Positions 7,739 through 16,009 are shown, counted from the stretch's first letter. The stretch: 39,494 nucleotides of DNA from Rhizobium sp. 16-488-2b (GCF_017741815.1 NZ_JAGHMF010000006.1:1-39494), one strand, 5' to 3'. A program made the numbers and translations. The notes: generated by a model not told the origin, from the letters alone.

Positions 7739-8623
7739 ATGAAAAACCTCGTCCTCACCTCGGCGCTGCTACTTGCCCCGGTCGCAACTGCCGCTGCCGG
7801 GCAAACGGCGACGATCCAGCCCGTCGTTGCGGCCACCATGCCCGCGCCCGTTGTCCCGCTATCGTCGGACCCGGGGACCGCAGACACGGCGCCGAAGTCC
7901 ACCCCGAAGGCCGCGCCCAGGCAGACGCCGCCCAAGCAGACATCATCCACGAAGCTCGTCGAGCCGCACCTGCGCGTCGCCCGCTCCGAGATCAAGGGCC
8001 ATGCCCGCGTCGCGCTCACCTTCGACGCCTGCATGGGCAAGGCCGACGAGCGTATCCTCTCGGTGCTGGTGTCCGAACGCATCCCTGCGACGATCTTCGT
8101 CACCGCCCGCTGGCTGAAGCACAATCCGCAAGCGCTGCAGGTCATGCTCGCCAATCCCGATCTGTTCGAACTGGAAAATCACGGCCAGAACCATATCCCC
8201 GCCGTCGACAAGCCGGTGTCGATCTACGGCATCGCGTCGGCCGGTTCTCCCGAAGCCGTGCGCCTCGAAGTCCAGGGCGGCGCCGACGCCATGCTCGCCG
8301 CCGGCATCCCGGCCCCCCGCTGGTTCCGCGGCTCGACCGCCAAATACGACCTCTCTTCGATCGCCCAGATCCGCGCCATGGGCTACCGCATCGCCGGCTA
8401 CTCGGTAAACGGCGACGGCGGCTCGCTTCTTGGTGCTGCGATCACGGAAAAACGCATCTCATCCGCCAAGGACGGCGACGTCGTCATTTCCCACATCAAC
8501 CAGCCGACGCATGCGGCCGGCGAGGGGGTGGCGAAAGCGATCCTCGATCTGAAAGCCAAGGGCACGGAGTTCGTGCGGCTGCAGGATGTCGAGGATCGTG
8601 GGGATGATGATACGACGGAGTAG
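7739..8623 (+). CDS. Polysaccharide deacetylase (NodB/CE4) family exported protein
   Basis: A 294-residue protein with a signal peptide (MKNLVLTSALLLAPVATAAA), a Pro/Thr/Lys-rich linker (about 40-72) and a CE4-type domain. Motif 1 reads TFDAC (residues 94-98) in place of the usual TFDDG: the first Asp (catalytic base, D96) is kept but the metal-binding second Asp is Ala97. Motif 2 H-x3-H is present (H148, H152 in 'ENHGQNH'). Motif 3 is a variant, 'RWFRGSTAKYD', and a C-terminal 'DVVISHIN' supplies the last motif His. CE4 enzymes remove acetyl groups from chitin-like or peptidoglycan glycans. With an altered metal site, activity here needs testing. The start lacks a good ribosome site, and the gene stands alone. 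Confidence 0.82.
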   Translation: MKNLVLTSALLLAPVATAAAGQTATIQPVVAATMPAPVVPLSSDPGTADTAPKSTPKAAPRQTPPKQTSSTKLVEPHLRVARSEIKGHARVALTFDACMGKADERILSVLVSERIPATIFVTARWLKHNPQALQVMLANPDLFELENHGQNHIPAVDKPVSIYGIASAGSPEAVRLEVQGGADAMLAAGIPAPRWFRGSTAKYDLSSIAQIRAMGYRIAGYSVNGDGGSLLGAAITEKRISSAKDGDVVISHINQPTHAAGEGVAKAILDLKAKGTEFVRLQDVEDRGDDDTTE

Positions 8624-8678
8624 GGTGGCTCTCTGGCGCTAACCTGCGGAAAGACGATCTCTAGATCGGAACCCGTGT

Positions 8679-8832
8679 TACCCCCCTCTGTCCTGCCGGA
8701 CATCTCCCCCACAAGGGGGGAGATCGACTCGTGACGTGCTTCCCATCCAAACGTTGATGTCGGAGCGAGCGACCGCCCCCAGCCAATCTCCCCCCCTGTG
8801 GGGGAGATGCCCGGCAGGGCAGAGGGGGGTAT
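8679..8832. repeat. RIME-like palindromic intergenic element, copy 2
   Basis: About 154 bp with inverted arms: left 'cccccctctgtcctgccgg' plus 'catctcccccacaagggggg', right 'aatctccccccctgtggggg' plus 'agatgcccggcagggcagag'. It carries the same internal 'gagatcgactcg' and 'gagcgagcg..cccagcc' blocks as the other copies. It lies between convergent genes (deacetylase and oxidoreductase) and occupies most of the 293-base gap 8624-8916; nothing else is evident there. Confidence 0.85.
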
Positions 8833-8916
8833 CACACGGCACAACCTAGCGAGCGGATATCTAGTCAAAACCCAACGAGTGGCTCCGGGCTCAACCTAAG
8901 CCCCACCAACCCCACT

Positions 8917-10206
8917 CTACCGCACCGCCATCTCCACCCGCGCCGTCTCATCCCGCCGCGAACCACCGCCCGGCCCATCCCGATCCATCGCGAAATCATC
9001 GAACCAATCGCGATACGTCCCCGACATCATCGCCCCGATCACTTGCGTCGCCAGATACGAGAACGTGATCCCATTCCCGCCATAACCATAAGCCCCAAAG
9101 ACATGCGGCAGCGAAGGCATGGGCCCGATCAGCGGCAACCCGTCGACCGTCTCGCCAAAGGTCCCGCACCACGCCGTTGCGACGCGGGTGTCCGCGCGGG
9201 GCCAGATCAGTTTCATCTTCTCGCGGATCGTCATGATCCTCTCCGGCGCCTTCGCGTCGCGCGCCGCCGGATCGACGGTGTCGTCATCCTCGCCGCCGAC
9301 AACGATACGGCCGTCGCCAGTCGTGCGCATGTAAAGATAAGGGTGGCTGTCCTCCCAGATGAGTGCCTGGTCGCGCCACAGCGTGCCCGGCTCCTGCGGC
9401 ACGGTCGCCATTGCCCAGCTCGACGTCGTGCGGTGCAGCTTCGGCATCGCGATATCGGGCAGGCTGTAGCCGGTGGCGAGCACCGCCGTCTTCGCCTCGA
9501 TCACGAAGCCGCCATCTGTTTCCGCCGTCACGCGGTTGCCCTCGCTGTGCAGCCTCGTCACGGACGCATCGATGAGCCGCGCGCCATCCTTCGCCGCCAT
9601 CCGCAGCAGTGCCCATGTGAGCAGCAGCGGATCGGCCTCCGCCGAGCCTCGCGACAGGATGCCGGCATCGCGGTCGATTTCGAATTCGGTGAAGAGATCG
9701 CAATGTTCGAGGTAGCGGCTCGGAAGCCCGGCGCGTTGCCGGAGTTCGGCCTCGACCGCGAGATCGCGCGCGCCCTCGTGGTTCCTGGCGAGATAAAGCG
9801 AGCGGCGCGGCTGGAAGGCGCAGTCGATGCGGTAGGCGGCAATCAGCTTGGCAAGGCCCGATACGGCCGCCGCACTGCGCCTGTAGATGCCGACGGCGCG
9901 CTCGAAGCCGTAGAATTGCTCGAGTTCCGTCAGCGTCTTGTCGATCTCCCATTGCAGCATCGCGGTGCTGGCAGCGGTGCTTCCCAGCCCCGGATGTTCG
10001 CGGTCGACGATCGCAACCGACAGGCCGCGCTCGGCCAGATGCTGGCCCATCAGCGCGCCGGTCACGCCGCCGCCGATGACGAGGGCATCGACCTGGAGAT
10101 GATCGGTGAGCGGCGCGAAGACCGGGCGGCTGACGCCGTTGCCCCATGGCGAACGGCCGCTGGTCAATCGATCCTGGCTCAGGCTCTTCAGCTCTATCTC
10201 GGACAT
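8917..10206 (-). CDS. FAD-dependent amine/glycine oxidoreductase (DAO family)
   Basis: A 429-residue protein of the DAO (D-amino-acid oxidase / glycine oxidase / DadA) fold. The Rossmann FAD motif is 'VDALVIGGGVTGALMGQHLAERG' (GGGVTGA at residues 45-51), followed by 'VAIVDREHPGLGSTAASTAM', the DAO family's second motif. The C-terminal FAD-contact segment is 'TVDGLPLIGPMP...VFGAYGYGGNGITFS'. It would oxidise the C-N bond of an amino acid or amine; the substrate is not readable. The N-terminal 35 residues (SPWGNGVSRPVFAPL) resemble PuuB-like gamma-glutamylputrescine oxidase relatives, which is only a suggestion. The next gene ends 7 bases upstream of its ATG, so it is probably cotranscribed with the permease gene 10214-11299. 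Confidence 0.88.
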   Translation of the reverse strand: MSEIELKSLSQDRLTSGRSPWGNGVSRPVFAPLTDHLQVDALVIGGGVTGALMGQHLAERGLSVAIVDREHPGLGSTAASTAMLQWEIDKTLTELEQFYGFERAVGIYRRSAAAVSGLAKLIAAYRIDCAFQPRRSLYLARNHEGARDLAVEAELRQRAGLPSRYLEHCDLFTEFEIDRDAGILSRGSAEADPLLLTWALLRMAAKDGARLIDASVTRLHSEGNRVTAETDGGFVIEAKTAVLATGYSLPDIAMPKLHRTTSSWAMATVPQEPGTLWRDQALIWEDSHPYLYMRTTGDGRIVVGGEDDDTVDPAARDAKAPERIMTIREKMKLIWPRADTRVATAWCGTFGETVDGLPLIGPMPSLPHVFGAYGYGGNGITFSYLATQVIGAMMSGTYRDWFDDFAMDRDGPGGGSRRDETARVEMAVR

Positions 10207-10213
10207 GGCGGCC

Positions 10214-11299
10214 TCACTTCGGCAGTTGCGGCAGCTGCTTTTCTTCGATGAACAGCTCGTCGATGATGGTCATGACGATCAGCGACAGAGGCAGCGCCAG
10301 CATAGCGCCGACCGCACCCCACATCCAGGTCCAGAACAGAATGGCGAGGAACACGACGAAGGCGTTGATCTCCAGCCGCCGTCCCATCACCGCCGGGAAG
10401 ATCAGGTTTTCCATCAGCAGGTGGACGGTGAAGAAGGCCGCTGCCGGGATCAGCCCGACGACGAGCGCATCATGCGTGATGATGCCGGCAATCGCGATCG
10501 CGAGCGTCATCATGGTGATGCCGAGATAGGGAATGAAGCTCGAGAGAAACGCGAAGAAGCCCCAGAGCACCGGCGACGGCAAACCGCCGGCATAGGCGAT
10601 GATGGTCATGACGACGCCGAGGCAGGCATAGATGACGGAGGCGGTGGCGAAATAGAAGCCCAGCACCTGTTCGACGCTGCTGATGACGCGGATGGCGGCG
10701 AGACGCTGCGAGCGCTCGCGAAACACCATGATGATCGACTTGCGCAGGCTGACGCGGCCCATCAGGAAGAGCAGCAGTGCGGCGAAGAAGATCAGCGCCT
10801 GCACCAGGGCCGGCGTCAGGTTCGCTGTCACGAGATGCAGGATGTTACCGGTATTCTCCAGCAGCTTTTCTGCCGACATCGGCCCGCTCTGGAAGGTCTC
10901 GGGCGTGATATGCAGCCACTTGATGCGCTCGAGATAGGGCATCAGCCGGTTCGCCGTCTTCTCGGCAAAGTCCGGGCCCTCGTTGGCAAGCGTCGTCAGC
11001 GGGCCCGCAAGCGAATTGGCGACGAGGAAGATGATGAGCGCCACGGCTGACGACAGGATCACGGCGTTGGTGATGCGGGGCACGCCGAGCTTCGTCAGCT
11101 TCTCCGCCAGCATCCCAAGGATCATGCCGACGACAATGGCAAGCGTCAGCGGGATCAGAACCAGCGACATCATGTAGACGGCCGAAAGAGCGAGGATCAC
11201 GAAGATGCCGATGATCGCCCAGGCCATTGAAATGTCTAGGCCATCCTTCTCCAGCCGCCGCACCGGCGCCTGTATTATGGCTTCCTCTGCGTCAGTCAT
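10214..11299 (-). CDS. AI-2E/PerM family (UPF0118) permease
   Basis: A roughly 361-residue polytopic membrane protein of the AI-2E transporter/PerM family. N-terminal TM pairs ('MAWAIIGIFVILALSAVYMM', 'VLIPLTLAIVVGMILGMLAE') precede a large soluble loop (roughly residues 100-200) and the C-terminal TM block. That block contains the family's 'GFFAFLSSFIPYLG' (P-[YF]-[IL]-G) and 'FWTWMWGAVGAMLALPLSLI' segments. Family members export autoinducer-2 or act as Na+/H+ antiporters; which applies is unknown. The start is uncertain: ATG 11299 (MTDAEEAI) gives the usual length, but in-frame ATG 11380 and GTG 11416 also exist and would add a basic N-terminal stretch. It lies 7 bases upstream of the oxidoreductase gene, suggesting a two-gene operon. 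Confidence 0.87.
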   Translation of the reverse strand: MTDAEEAIIQAPVRRLEKDGLDISMAWAIIGIFVILALSAVYMMSLVLIPLTLAIVVGMILGMLAEKLTKLGVPRITNAVILSSAVALIIFLVANSLAGPLTTLANEGPDFAEKTANRLMPYLERIKWLHITPETFQSGPMSAEKLLENTGNILHLVTANLTPALVQALIFFAALLLFLMGRVSLRKSIIMVFRERSQRLAAIRVISSVEQVLGFYFATASVIYACLGVVMTIIAYAGGLPSPVLWGFFAFLSSFIPYLGITMMTLAIAIAGIITHDALVVGLIPAAAFFTVHLLMENLIFPAVMGRRLEINAFVVFLAILFWTWMWGAVGAMLALPLSLIVMTIIDELFIEEKQLPQLPK

Positions 11300-11581
11300 G
11301 TTTTTCGCCCATGAACTGACCCGCCGTTCTCCAATTGCGATCTTGCTCGCCTGTTTGCGAATGCCGTTGGCAATACCCATGAATAGTCGTTCCCCGGAAG
11401 CCCCTGTGCTTCGCACCTAGAACGCCGCGAAACTCATTCCGGTTCCGCCTGTGTCAAAGCGGGAATGCCGAATTCTCGCCTCATCTGAGGCGCATCATCA
11501 GGAACGCAACGGCGGGGAGGCAGGGCCGCTGCGTTTCGTGCCCGTTTGGAGCACCGCCGCGGCCCTGCCAGATCCGATGTT

Positions 11582-13162
11582 TCAGCCCGCCGGACTGTCG
11601 CAAACGGCGGCTTCCGAAACGGCGTCCGGCTCCTTGCGGCCGAGAAACGCCACCACCACGACCGCCGTGAAAATCGTGATACTCGCGAGCAGGATGAGCA
11701 GCGTGCTGAAGGCCTGCGCGTAGTTCATCGCCAGCGCCTCGCGACCCATCTGAGGCATCACTTCCGCCGCGGCGCCAAGATCGCCGGTCACCAGCCGCTG
11801 TGCCGCCCGCGCCGCCTCTTCACCTGACCCACCAAGACCTGACCCAAGCCGGGCGCCAACCAACGCCGAAAGAACAGCGCTGACGATGGCGAGCGCCACC
11901 CCTTCGCCGGCAACGCGCGTCGTGCTGAAAATCCCGGTCGCCATGCCGGCCCGTTCCTTCGGTACGACGCTGACGGCAAGCCCGTCCATCAGGCCCCAGG
12001 GCAGGCTGATGCCGATGCCGATCGTCAGAAGCGGCCCGATCAGAAGCAGCGGTTGCGAGGCCGGCACGCCCGTCGGAATGGTCGACAGCCAGAACAGCCC
12101 ACCCGCCGCGATCAGCAGCCCGACGCCGCAGATGACGGCCGCCGTAAACCAGCGCGTCAAAAGGCCGGCGACGACGGGGAGTACCAGCAGCGGCCCGGAT
12201 AGCGCGATCATCATCTGCCCGGCGCCCACCTCGCTCATGCCGTCGATACCGACGAAGCGCACGGGAAGCAGGATGAGCAGCACCACGAAGGCGTAAGCCG
12301 GCGCGGCGGCCAAAAGCTGCACGCCGACGAAGCGCGGATAGCGAAACAGCGTCAGATCGAGCATCGGCCGCGCCGTCCTCCGCTCGATCAGCCAGAAGCC
12401 GGCCAAAAGTGCCGCCGAGGCGACGAGTAGCGCTACGACGGAGGGGCTGCCCCATCCATTCTCCGGCGCCAGCAGAACGCCATAGGTGAACAGCGCCAAG
12501 GCCAGCGTGAAGCTTACCGCACCCGCCCAGTCGAGCCCCTTGGCCTCCGGGTCGCTCGTCTCGTGCAGGAAGATGGAGCCGAGCACAAAGGCGATGGTGC
12601 CCAACCCCACGACGAGCGCGAAGATCGCCGGCCAGCCGAAGCTGTCGACCATCAGGCCGGAGGCGATCGGTCCGAAGGCGAGGCCGACGCCGAAGCTGGA
12701 GCCGACGATGCTGAAGGCGCGCATCCGCGCATTACCCTCGAATTCCTGCGCCAGCGCCGCCATGCCGCCGGAAAAGGCGGCCGCCGCACCCATGCCCTGC
12801 AGCGCTCTCAGCACGTCGAACCAGACGATGTCAGGGGCGAAGGCGAGGCCTGCGGAAAACAGCAGGAAGGCGACGAGGCCCATGAGAAAGATGCGCTTGC
12901 GGCCATAGCTGTCGGAGAGCGCCCCTGATGCCATCAGGCTGCTGCCGAAGGTCAGCATCAAGGCATTGGTCACCCAGTTGAGCGCGATCGGGCGGCCGCC
13001 GAGATCGCGGCTGATCGCTGGCAGTGCCACCGCCGGCCCGGTGAAGGTCAGCGGCATGGCGGCTGCGGCAGCGCAGATGCCGACCAGCGCCATGATCTTC
13101 CTGATGCTGCCGGTTCGGCTTGCGCCGGCGCCGCCAAGCGGTGTCGAGAGTTGTCGTGTCAT
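11582..13162 (-). CDS. MFS multidrug exporter, DHA2-type
   Basis: A 526-residue 14-TM transporter. Family marks include 'MPLTFTGPAVALPAISRDLG' (TM1), 'GALSDSYGRKRIFLMGL' (motif A, loop 2-3), 'RALQGMGAAAAFSGGMAAL' (TM4) and the antiporter motif C region 'GLAFGPIASGLMVDSFGWPAIF' (TM5). A long extracytoplasmic loop lies near the C-terminus (GSGLGGSGEEAARAAQRLV) before the last TM. The predicted role is proton-coupled export of toxic organics. The start at 13162 (MTRQLST) has AGGCGG upstream. It is transcribed divergently from a LysR regulator across a 159-base region with two inverted repeats, so LysR control is likely. Confidence 0.9.
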   Translation of the reverse strand: MTRQLSTPLGGAGASRTGSIRKIMALVGICAAAAAMPLTFTGPAVALPAISRDLGGRPIALNWVTNALMLTFGSSLMASGALSDSYGRKRIFLMGLVAFLLFSAGLAFAPDIVWFDVLRALQGMGAAAAFSGGMAALAQEFEGNARMRAFSIVGSSFGVGLAFGPIASGLMVDSFGWPAIFALVVGLGTIAFVLGSIFLHETSDPEAKGLDWAGAVSFTLALALFTYGVLLAPENGWGSPSVVALLVASAALLAGFWLIERRTARPMLDLTLFRYPRFVGVQLLAAAPAYAFVVLLILLPVRFVGIDGMSEVGAGQMMIALSGPLLVLPVVAGLLTRWFTAAVICGVGLLIAAGGLFWLSTIPTGVPASQPLLLIGPLLTIGIGISLPWGLMDGLAVSVVPKERAGMATGIFSTTRVAGEGVALAIVSAVLSALVGARLGSGLGGSGEEAARAAQRLVTGDLGAAAEVMPQMGREALAMNYAQAFSTLLILLASITIFTAVVVVAFLGRKEPDAVSEAAVCDSPAG

Positions 13163-13193
13163 GAGAAATCCGCCTGTGTGAAAGGTGAAGCGC

Positions 13194-13217
13194 GGCGATA
13201 GCGGGAGGCCTATCGCC
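13194..13217. promoter_or_regulatory. Inverted repeat, candidate LysR operator
   Basis: A perfect 8-bp inverted repeat GGCGATAG (13194-13201) / CTATCGCC (13210-13217) with an 8-base spacer, lying in the divergent MFS/LysR intergenic region 32 bases upstream of the MFS start. A regulatory role is inferred from position only. Confidence 0.5.
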
Positions 13218-13239
13218 AAGGACACAGACAAGATAAATT

Positions 13240-13261
13240 CGCTTCAATATCGCGATAAGCG
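13240..13261. promoter_or_regulatory. Second inverted repeat, candidate LysR operator
   Basis: CGCTT (13240-13244) and AAGCG (13257-13261) flank a centre containing the palindrome ATCGCGAT, 61 bases before the lysR ATG. It shares the ATCGC core with the inverted repeat at 13194-13217, as expected if one regulator binds both. Confidence 0.5.
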
Positions 13262-13321
13262 GCCTACGATGCCGTTCATCATGGAAAAATTCGCTCGAAT
13301 AGGGAGCGTGGAAAGCGCAAT

Positions 13322-14248
13322 ATGGATCAGCTCAGCGGCTTGTCGGCCTTCGTGAAAACCGCCGATCTCGGCAGCTTCGTCGCCGCCGGGCGCGTGCTCG
13401 GCCTGTCGGCCTCCGCCGTCGGCAAGGCGGTGACGACGCTGGAACGGCAGGTCGGCGTGCGGCTCTTCCAACGCTCGACGCGCAGCATAAGGCTGACGGA
13501 GGAGGGGCGGCTGTTTCACGAGCGCTGCCGCCGTGTGCTTGACGATCTTGAGGATGCGCAGGCCTCGCTTGCGGCCGCCGTCGCCACCCCGCGCGGCAGG
13601 CTGCGTCTCAGTCTGCCGCTGGTCAGCTACCATCTTCTGCTGCCGGTCGTGCCCGGCTTCGTCCGCCTGTATCCCGAAGTGGAGCTCGATCTCGATTTCA
13701 ACGACCGCATCGTCGATCTGATCGACGAGGGTGTCGATGTGGCGATCCGCAGCGGCGACCTGCAGGATTCCCGGCTGATGTCGCGGGCGCTGCGGCCGTT
13801 CCGCATGCTGCTCTGCGCCGCACCCGATTATCTGGAGGCGCACGGCACGCCGAAGACTCCGGCCGATCTCGCCGGTCACGCCGCCATCCGCTTTCGCTTT
13901 CCCAACAGCGGCAAGCTGCAGGACTGGCCGCTTTCCATGCAATCAGGCGCGCCGGAACTGGCGATCCGCAGCCTGCTCGTCTGCAACAACATGGAAGCGT
14001 TGGGCGGCGCGGTGGAAGCCGGCCTCGGCATCGGCTGCATGCCGGATTTTCTGGCAAGGCGGCGGCTGGCGGAAGGCCGGCTGCGCACCGTGCTCGACGA
14101 TTATATCGATGGCCCCGGCCAGTTCCACATGCTCTGGCCCTCGAACCGGCATTTGTCGCCCAAGGTCCGCGTGCTGGTCGATTACCTCACCGAAACCCTC
14201 TTCGCCGACCACTTCGAAAGCCCGGCCGCGCCGGCATGGCCGACGTGA
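13322..14248 (+). CDS. LysR-family transcriptional regulator
   Basis: A 308-residue LysR-type regulator. The winged HTH covers residues 1-60 ('FVKTADLGSFVAAGRVLGLSASAVGKAVTTLERQVGVRLFQRSTRSIRLTEEG'-type layout, with the recognition helix at SASAVGKAVTTLE). The effector-binding domain runs from about 90 to 295 and contains 'DLIDEGVDVAIRSGDLQDSRL', typical of the CrgA/AaeR-like branch. It is divergent from the MFS exporter (159-base gap), so it probably controls that gene and itself. The VOC enzyme gene converges on it across a hairpin. The inducer is unknown. Confidence 0.92.
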   Translation: MDQLSGLSAFVKTADLGSFVAAGRVLGLSASAVGKAVTTLERQVGVRLFQRSTRSIRLTEEGRLFHERCRRVLDDLEDAQASLAAAVATPRGRLRLSLPLVSYHLLLPVVPGFVRLYPEVELDLDFNDRIVDLIDEGVDVAIRSGDLQDSRLMSRALRPFRMLLCAAPDYLEAHGTPKTPADLAGHAAIRFRFPNSGKLQDWPLSMQSGAPELAIRSLLVCNNMEALGGAVEAGLGIGCMPDFLARRRLAEGRLRTVLDDYIDGPGQFHMLWPSNRHLSPKVRVLVDYLTETLFADHFESPAAPAWPT

Positions 14249-14264
14249 GGGTTGGAATGCAAGA

Positions 14265-14284
14265 CGCCCACCGAAAGGTGGGCG
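14265..14284. terminator. Hairpin with GAAA loop between convergent genes
   Basis: CGCCCACC (14265-14272), GAAA tetraloop, GGTGGGCG (14277-14284): a perfect 8-bp stem in the 63-base gap between the lysR stop and the convergent VOC gene stop. It is probably a shared terminator, though neither side has a long T tract. Confidence 0.6.
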
Positions 14285-14311
14285 CTGCAACAATCATCTT
14301 TAGAGAGGAAC

Positions 14312-15175
14312 TTACGCCGACAACGTCAGCCCGATCCCCCAGGGATCGCGCAGGAACACGCCGCCGTCGCGCTTCTCGCTCTTGATCTCGAGTTCGTCGA
14401 GCTTGGCGACGGCCTTGTCGAGGGCCGCGGTATCGTTGAAGCGCAGTGCGTAGTCGGAAAGCCCGGTCATCGCCTCGGTGCGGGCGCCCGCACCACGGCT
14501 GTTCCAGATGTTGGCGGCGACATGGTGGTGGTAGTCGCCGGTGGCAAAGAAGCTGGCGCCCGGATAGCGCGCCATGATCTTCAGGCCGAGCACGTCGCGA
14601 TAGAACTGGTCGGCCTCGGGAATGTTGCCGACCTGCAGGTGGATGTGGCCGATCGCCGAGCCATCGGCCATGCCGGTCCACGTATCCTGCGGCGCGCTCT
14701 CATAGAGCGCCTGCAGGTCGAGCCGGTGCGTCGCCATCTCCACCTGTCCGTCCTGGTGGAATTTCCACTGCATCGGCGAGCGGTCCGAATAGATCTCGAT
14801 GCCGTTGCCCTCGGGATCGGAGAGATAGATCGCCTCGCTGACCAGATGGTCGGACGCGCCGTCGAGAACCACATTGTTATGCGCGGCATGGCGCAGCCAG
14901 CGCGCCAGTTCGGTGCGCGATGGCATCAGGAAGGCGGTGTGGAAAAGACCGGCGGCGTTGCGCGGCGCGGTGCGCACATCCTTGCCCGTCGTCAGCGTCA
15001 AAAGCGGCGTTTCGCCGACGCCAAGCACTTCGCCGCTCGCCGTCTTCTCGATGACCTTGAGCCCGAGCATCGACTGGTAGAAGGCCGAAACGGTGGGGAG
15101 GTCGGTCACGACGAGATGCGAGTGATCGACATAGGCAGGGCGCGTCAGCGCGTAGGAAGTCTGTGTGGTGGTCAT
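14312..15175 (-). CDS. VOC-family dioxygenase/glyoxalase-like protein (CatE-like)
   Basis: A 287-residue protein of two tandem vicinal-oxygen-chelate modules: residues 15-130 ('HSHLVVTDLPTVSAFYQSML' ... 'LSDPEGNGIEIYSD') and 174-285 ('GHIHLQVGNIPEADQFYRDV' ... 'DPWGIGLTL'). The first module keeps the His/Glu pattern (Glu127 in GNGIEIY). The second has a His-rich loop (DYHHHVA) but Thr where the terminal metal-binding Glu is expected. Size and layout resemble Bacillus CatE (catechol 2,3-dioxygenase) and its quinone-detoxification relatives; the true substrate is unknown. The start at 15175 has AGGAGAC eight bases upstream. It lies beside the LysR/MFS pair, which may form one toxicant-response locus. 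Confidence 0.8.
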   Translation of the reverse strand: MTTTQTSYALTRPAYVDHSHLVVTDLPTVSAFYQSMLGLKVIEKTASGEVLGVGETPLLTLTTGKDVRTAPRNAAGLFHTAFLMPSRTELARWLRHAAHNNVVLDGASDHLVSEAIYLSDPEGNGIEIYSDRSPMQWKFHQDGQVEMATHRLDLQALYESAPQDTWTGMADGSAIGHIHLQVGNIPEADQFYRDVLGLKIMARYPGASFFATGDYHHHVAANIWNSRGAGARTEAMTGLSDYALRFNDTAALDKAVAKLDELEIKSEKRDGGVFLRDPWGIGLTLSA

Positions 15176-15388
15176 CTTTGGGTCTCCTGCCCGGGATAAG
15201 GAGGGCGTACCGGCGCCGGCAGCAAACTGCTGCCCATAGCGATGCCAAGGAAGGTTCGCCGGTGCATGCGTGTGATGGGTCCTCTGGCCGCTGTACTTGC
15301 ATCCTATATGGCGCATCGCGATTGTTCACAGAAGTCCCGTTTTTGACGATGAAGCGTTCGATATCCATTGACGACTTCCGCGCGTGAT

Positions 15389-15480
15389 CTTGATCCCGAT
15401 CGAGCTACCGGCTTGATCCCGATCGAGCTGCCAGCTTGATCCCGATCGAGCTGCCAGCTTGATCTCGATCAAAGCGCCAT
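15389..15480. repeat. Four tandem 23-bp units, each an FNR/FixK-like box
   Basis: Units at 15389-15411, 15412-15434, 15435-15457 and 15458-15480. The first three start CTTGATCCCGATCGAGCT; the fourth starts CTTGATCTCGATCAA. Each unit contains TTGAT-N4-ATCRA, that is, one perfect and three one-mismatch copies of the FNR/FixK consensus TTGAT-N4-ATCAA, phased at 23 bp. They lie immediately upstream of the universal stress protein gene. Confidence 0.85.
15459..15472 (+). promoter_or_regulatory. Perfect FNR/FixK box (anaerobox) of the usp promoter
   Basis: TTGATCTCGATCAA is a perfect match to TTGAT-N4-ATCAA. Its centre (15465.5) lies 41.5 bases before 15507. GATATT at 15495-15500 is then correctly placed as a -10 element for a start at 15507, the arrangement of class II FNR-activated promoters. 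Regulation by FixK or FnrN under low oxygen is inferred. Confidence 0.75.
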
Positions 15481-15535
15481 ATGTATTTCAGGAGGATATT
15501 GTCACCATTACATGCAGTCATAGAGGAGTTGCATC

Positions 15536-15955
15536 ATGTACAGGAAGATCATCGTCGCGGTCGAAATCGGCGCGCTCGCAAACGGGGAAATGACCTTCCG
15601 CAAGGCCGCCTCGCTGCTCGATAGCGGCGGCGAAATCATCATGCTCAACGTCGTCGAGGACATCCCGACCTATCTCGGCGTCGATATCCCCGTCGACCTG
15701 ATCGAAAACGCCGCCAAGGATGCTGAGGAAAAGCTGCAGGGCCTGATCGTCAGCACCGGCATTCCCGCCAAAGTCGAGATCAGCCACGGCCGGCCCGCCA
15801 GCGGCATCATCGCCTCGGCCGAGGCCAACCAGGCCGACCTCATCATCCTCTCCTCGCACATGCCCGATTTCAGCAACTACTTCATCGGCGCCACCGCCGA
15901 CCGCGTCGTGCGCCACGCCAAATGCTCGGTGCTGGTCGATCGCCGCAAGGCGTGA
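15536..15955 (+). CDS. Universal stress protein (UspA family)
   Basis: A 139-residue single-domain Usp. The N-terminal strand 'MYRKIIVAVEIG' and C-terminal 'ADLIILSSHMPDFSNYFIGATADRVVRHAKCSVLV' match the family; the latter corresponds to the nucleotide-binding G-x2-G-x9-G(S/T) region but is diverged (GATADRV). Such proteins help cells survive growth arrest or low oxygen, often as dimers. GAGGAG lies 8 bases before the ATG. The upstream FNR-like array predicts microaerobic induction, which fits known FixK/FNR control of usp genes in other bacteria. A GC-rich hairpin follows at 15985-16009. Confidence 0.92.
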   Translation: MYRKIIVAVEIGALANGEMTFRKAASLLDSGGEIIMLNVVEDIPTYLGVDIPVDLIENAAKDAEEKLQGLIVSTGIPAKVEISHGRPASGIIASAEANQADLIILSSHMPDFSNYFIGATADRVVRHAKCSVLVDRRKA

Positions 15956-15984
15956 GCGCAAGCCTATAAAAGGGAGGCGGAGAT

Positions 15985-16009
15985 GCGGGAGGCTGCCACG
16001 GCCTCCCGC
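15985..16009 (+). terminator. GC-rich hairpin after usp
   Basis: A perfect inverted repeat GCGGGAGGC (15985-15993) / GCCTCCCGC (16001-16009) with a 7-base loop, 30 bases after the usp stop. No T tract follows, so its termination strength is uncertain. Confidence 0.55.

Noticed and set aside
7545..7742. 65-codon plus frame before the deacetylase gene
   Set aside because: No ribosome site, odd composition and overlap with the next start; the gap is better seen as non-coding.
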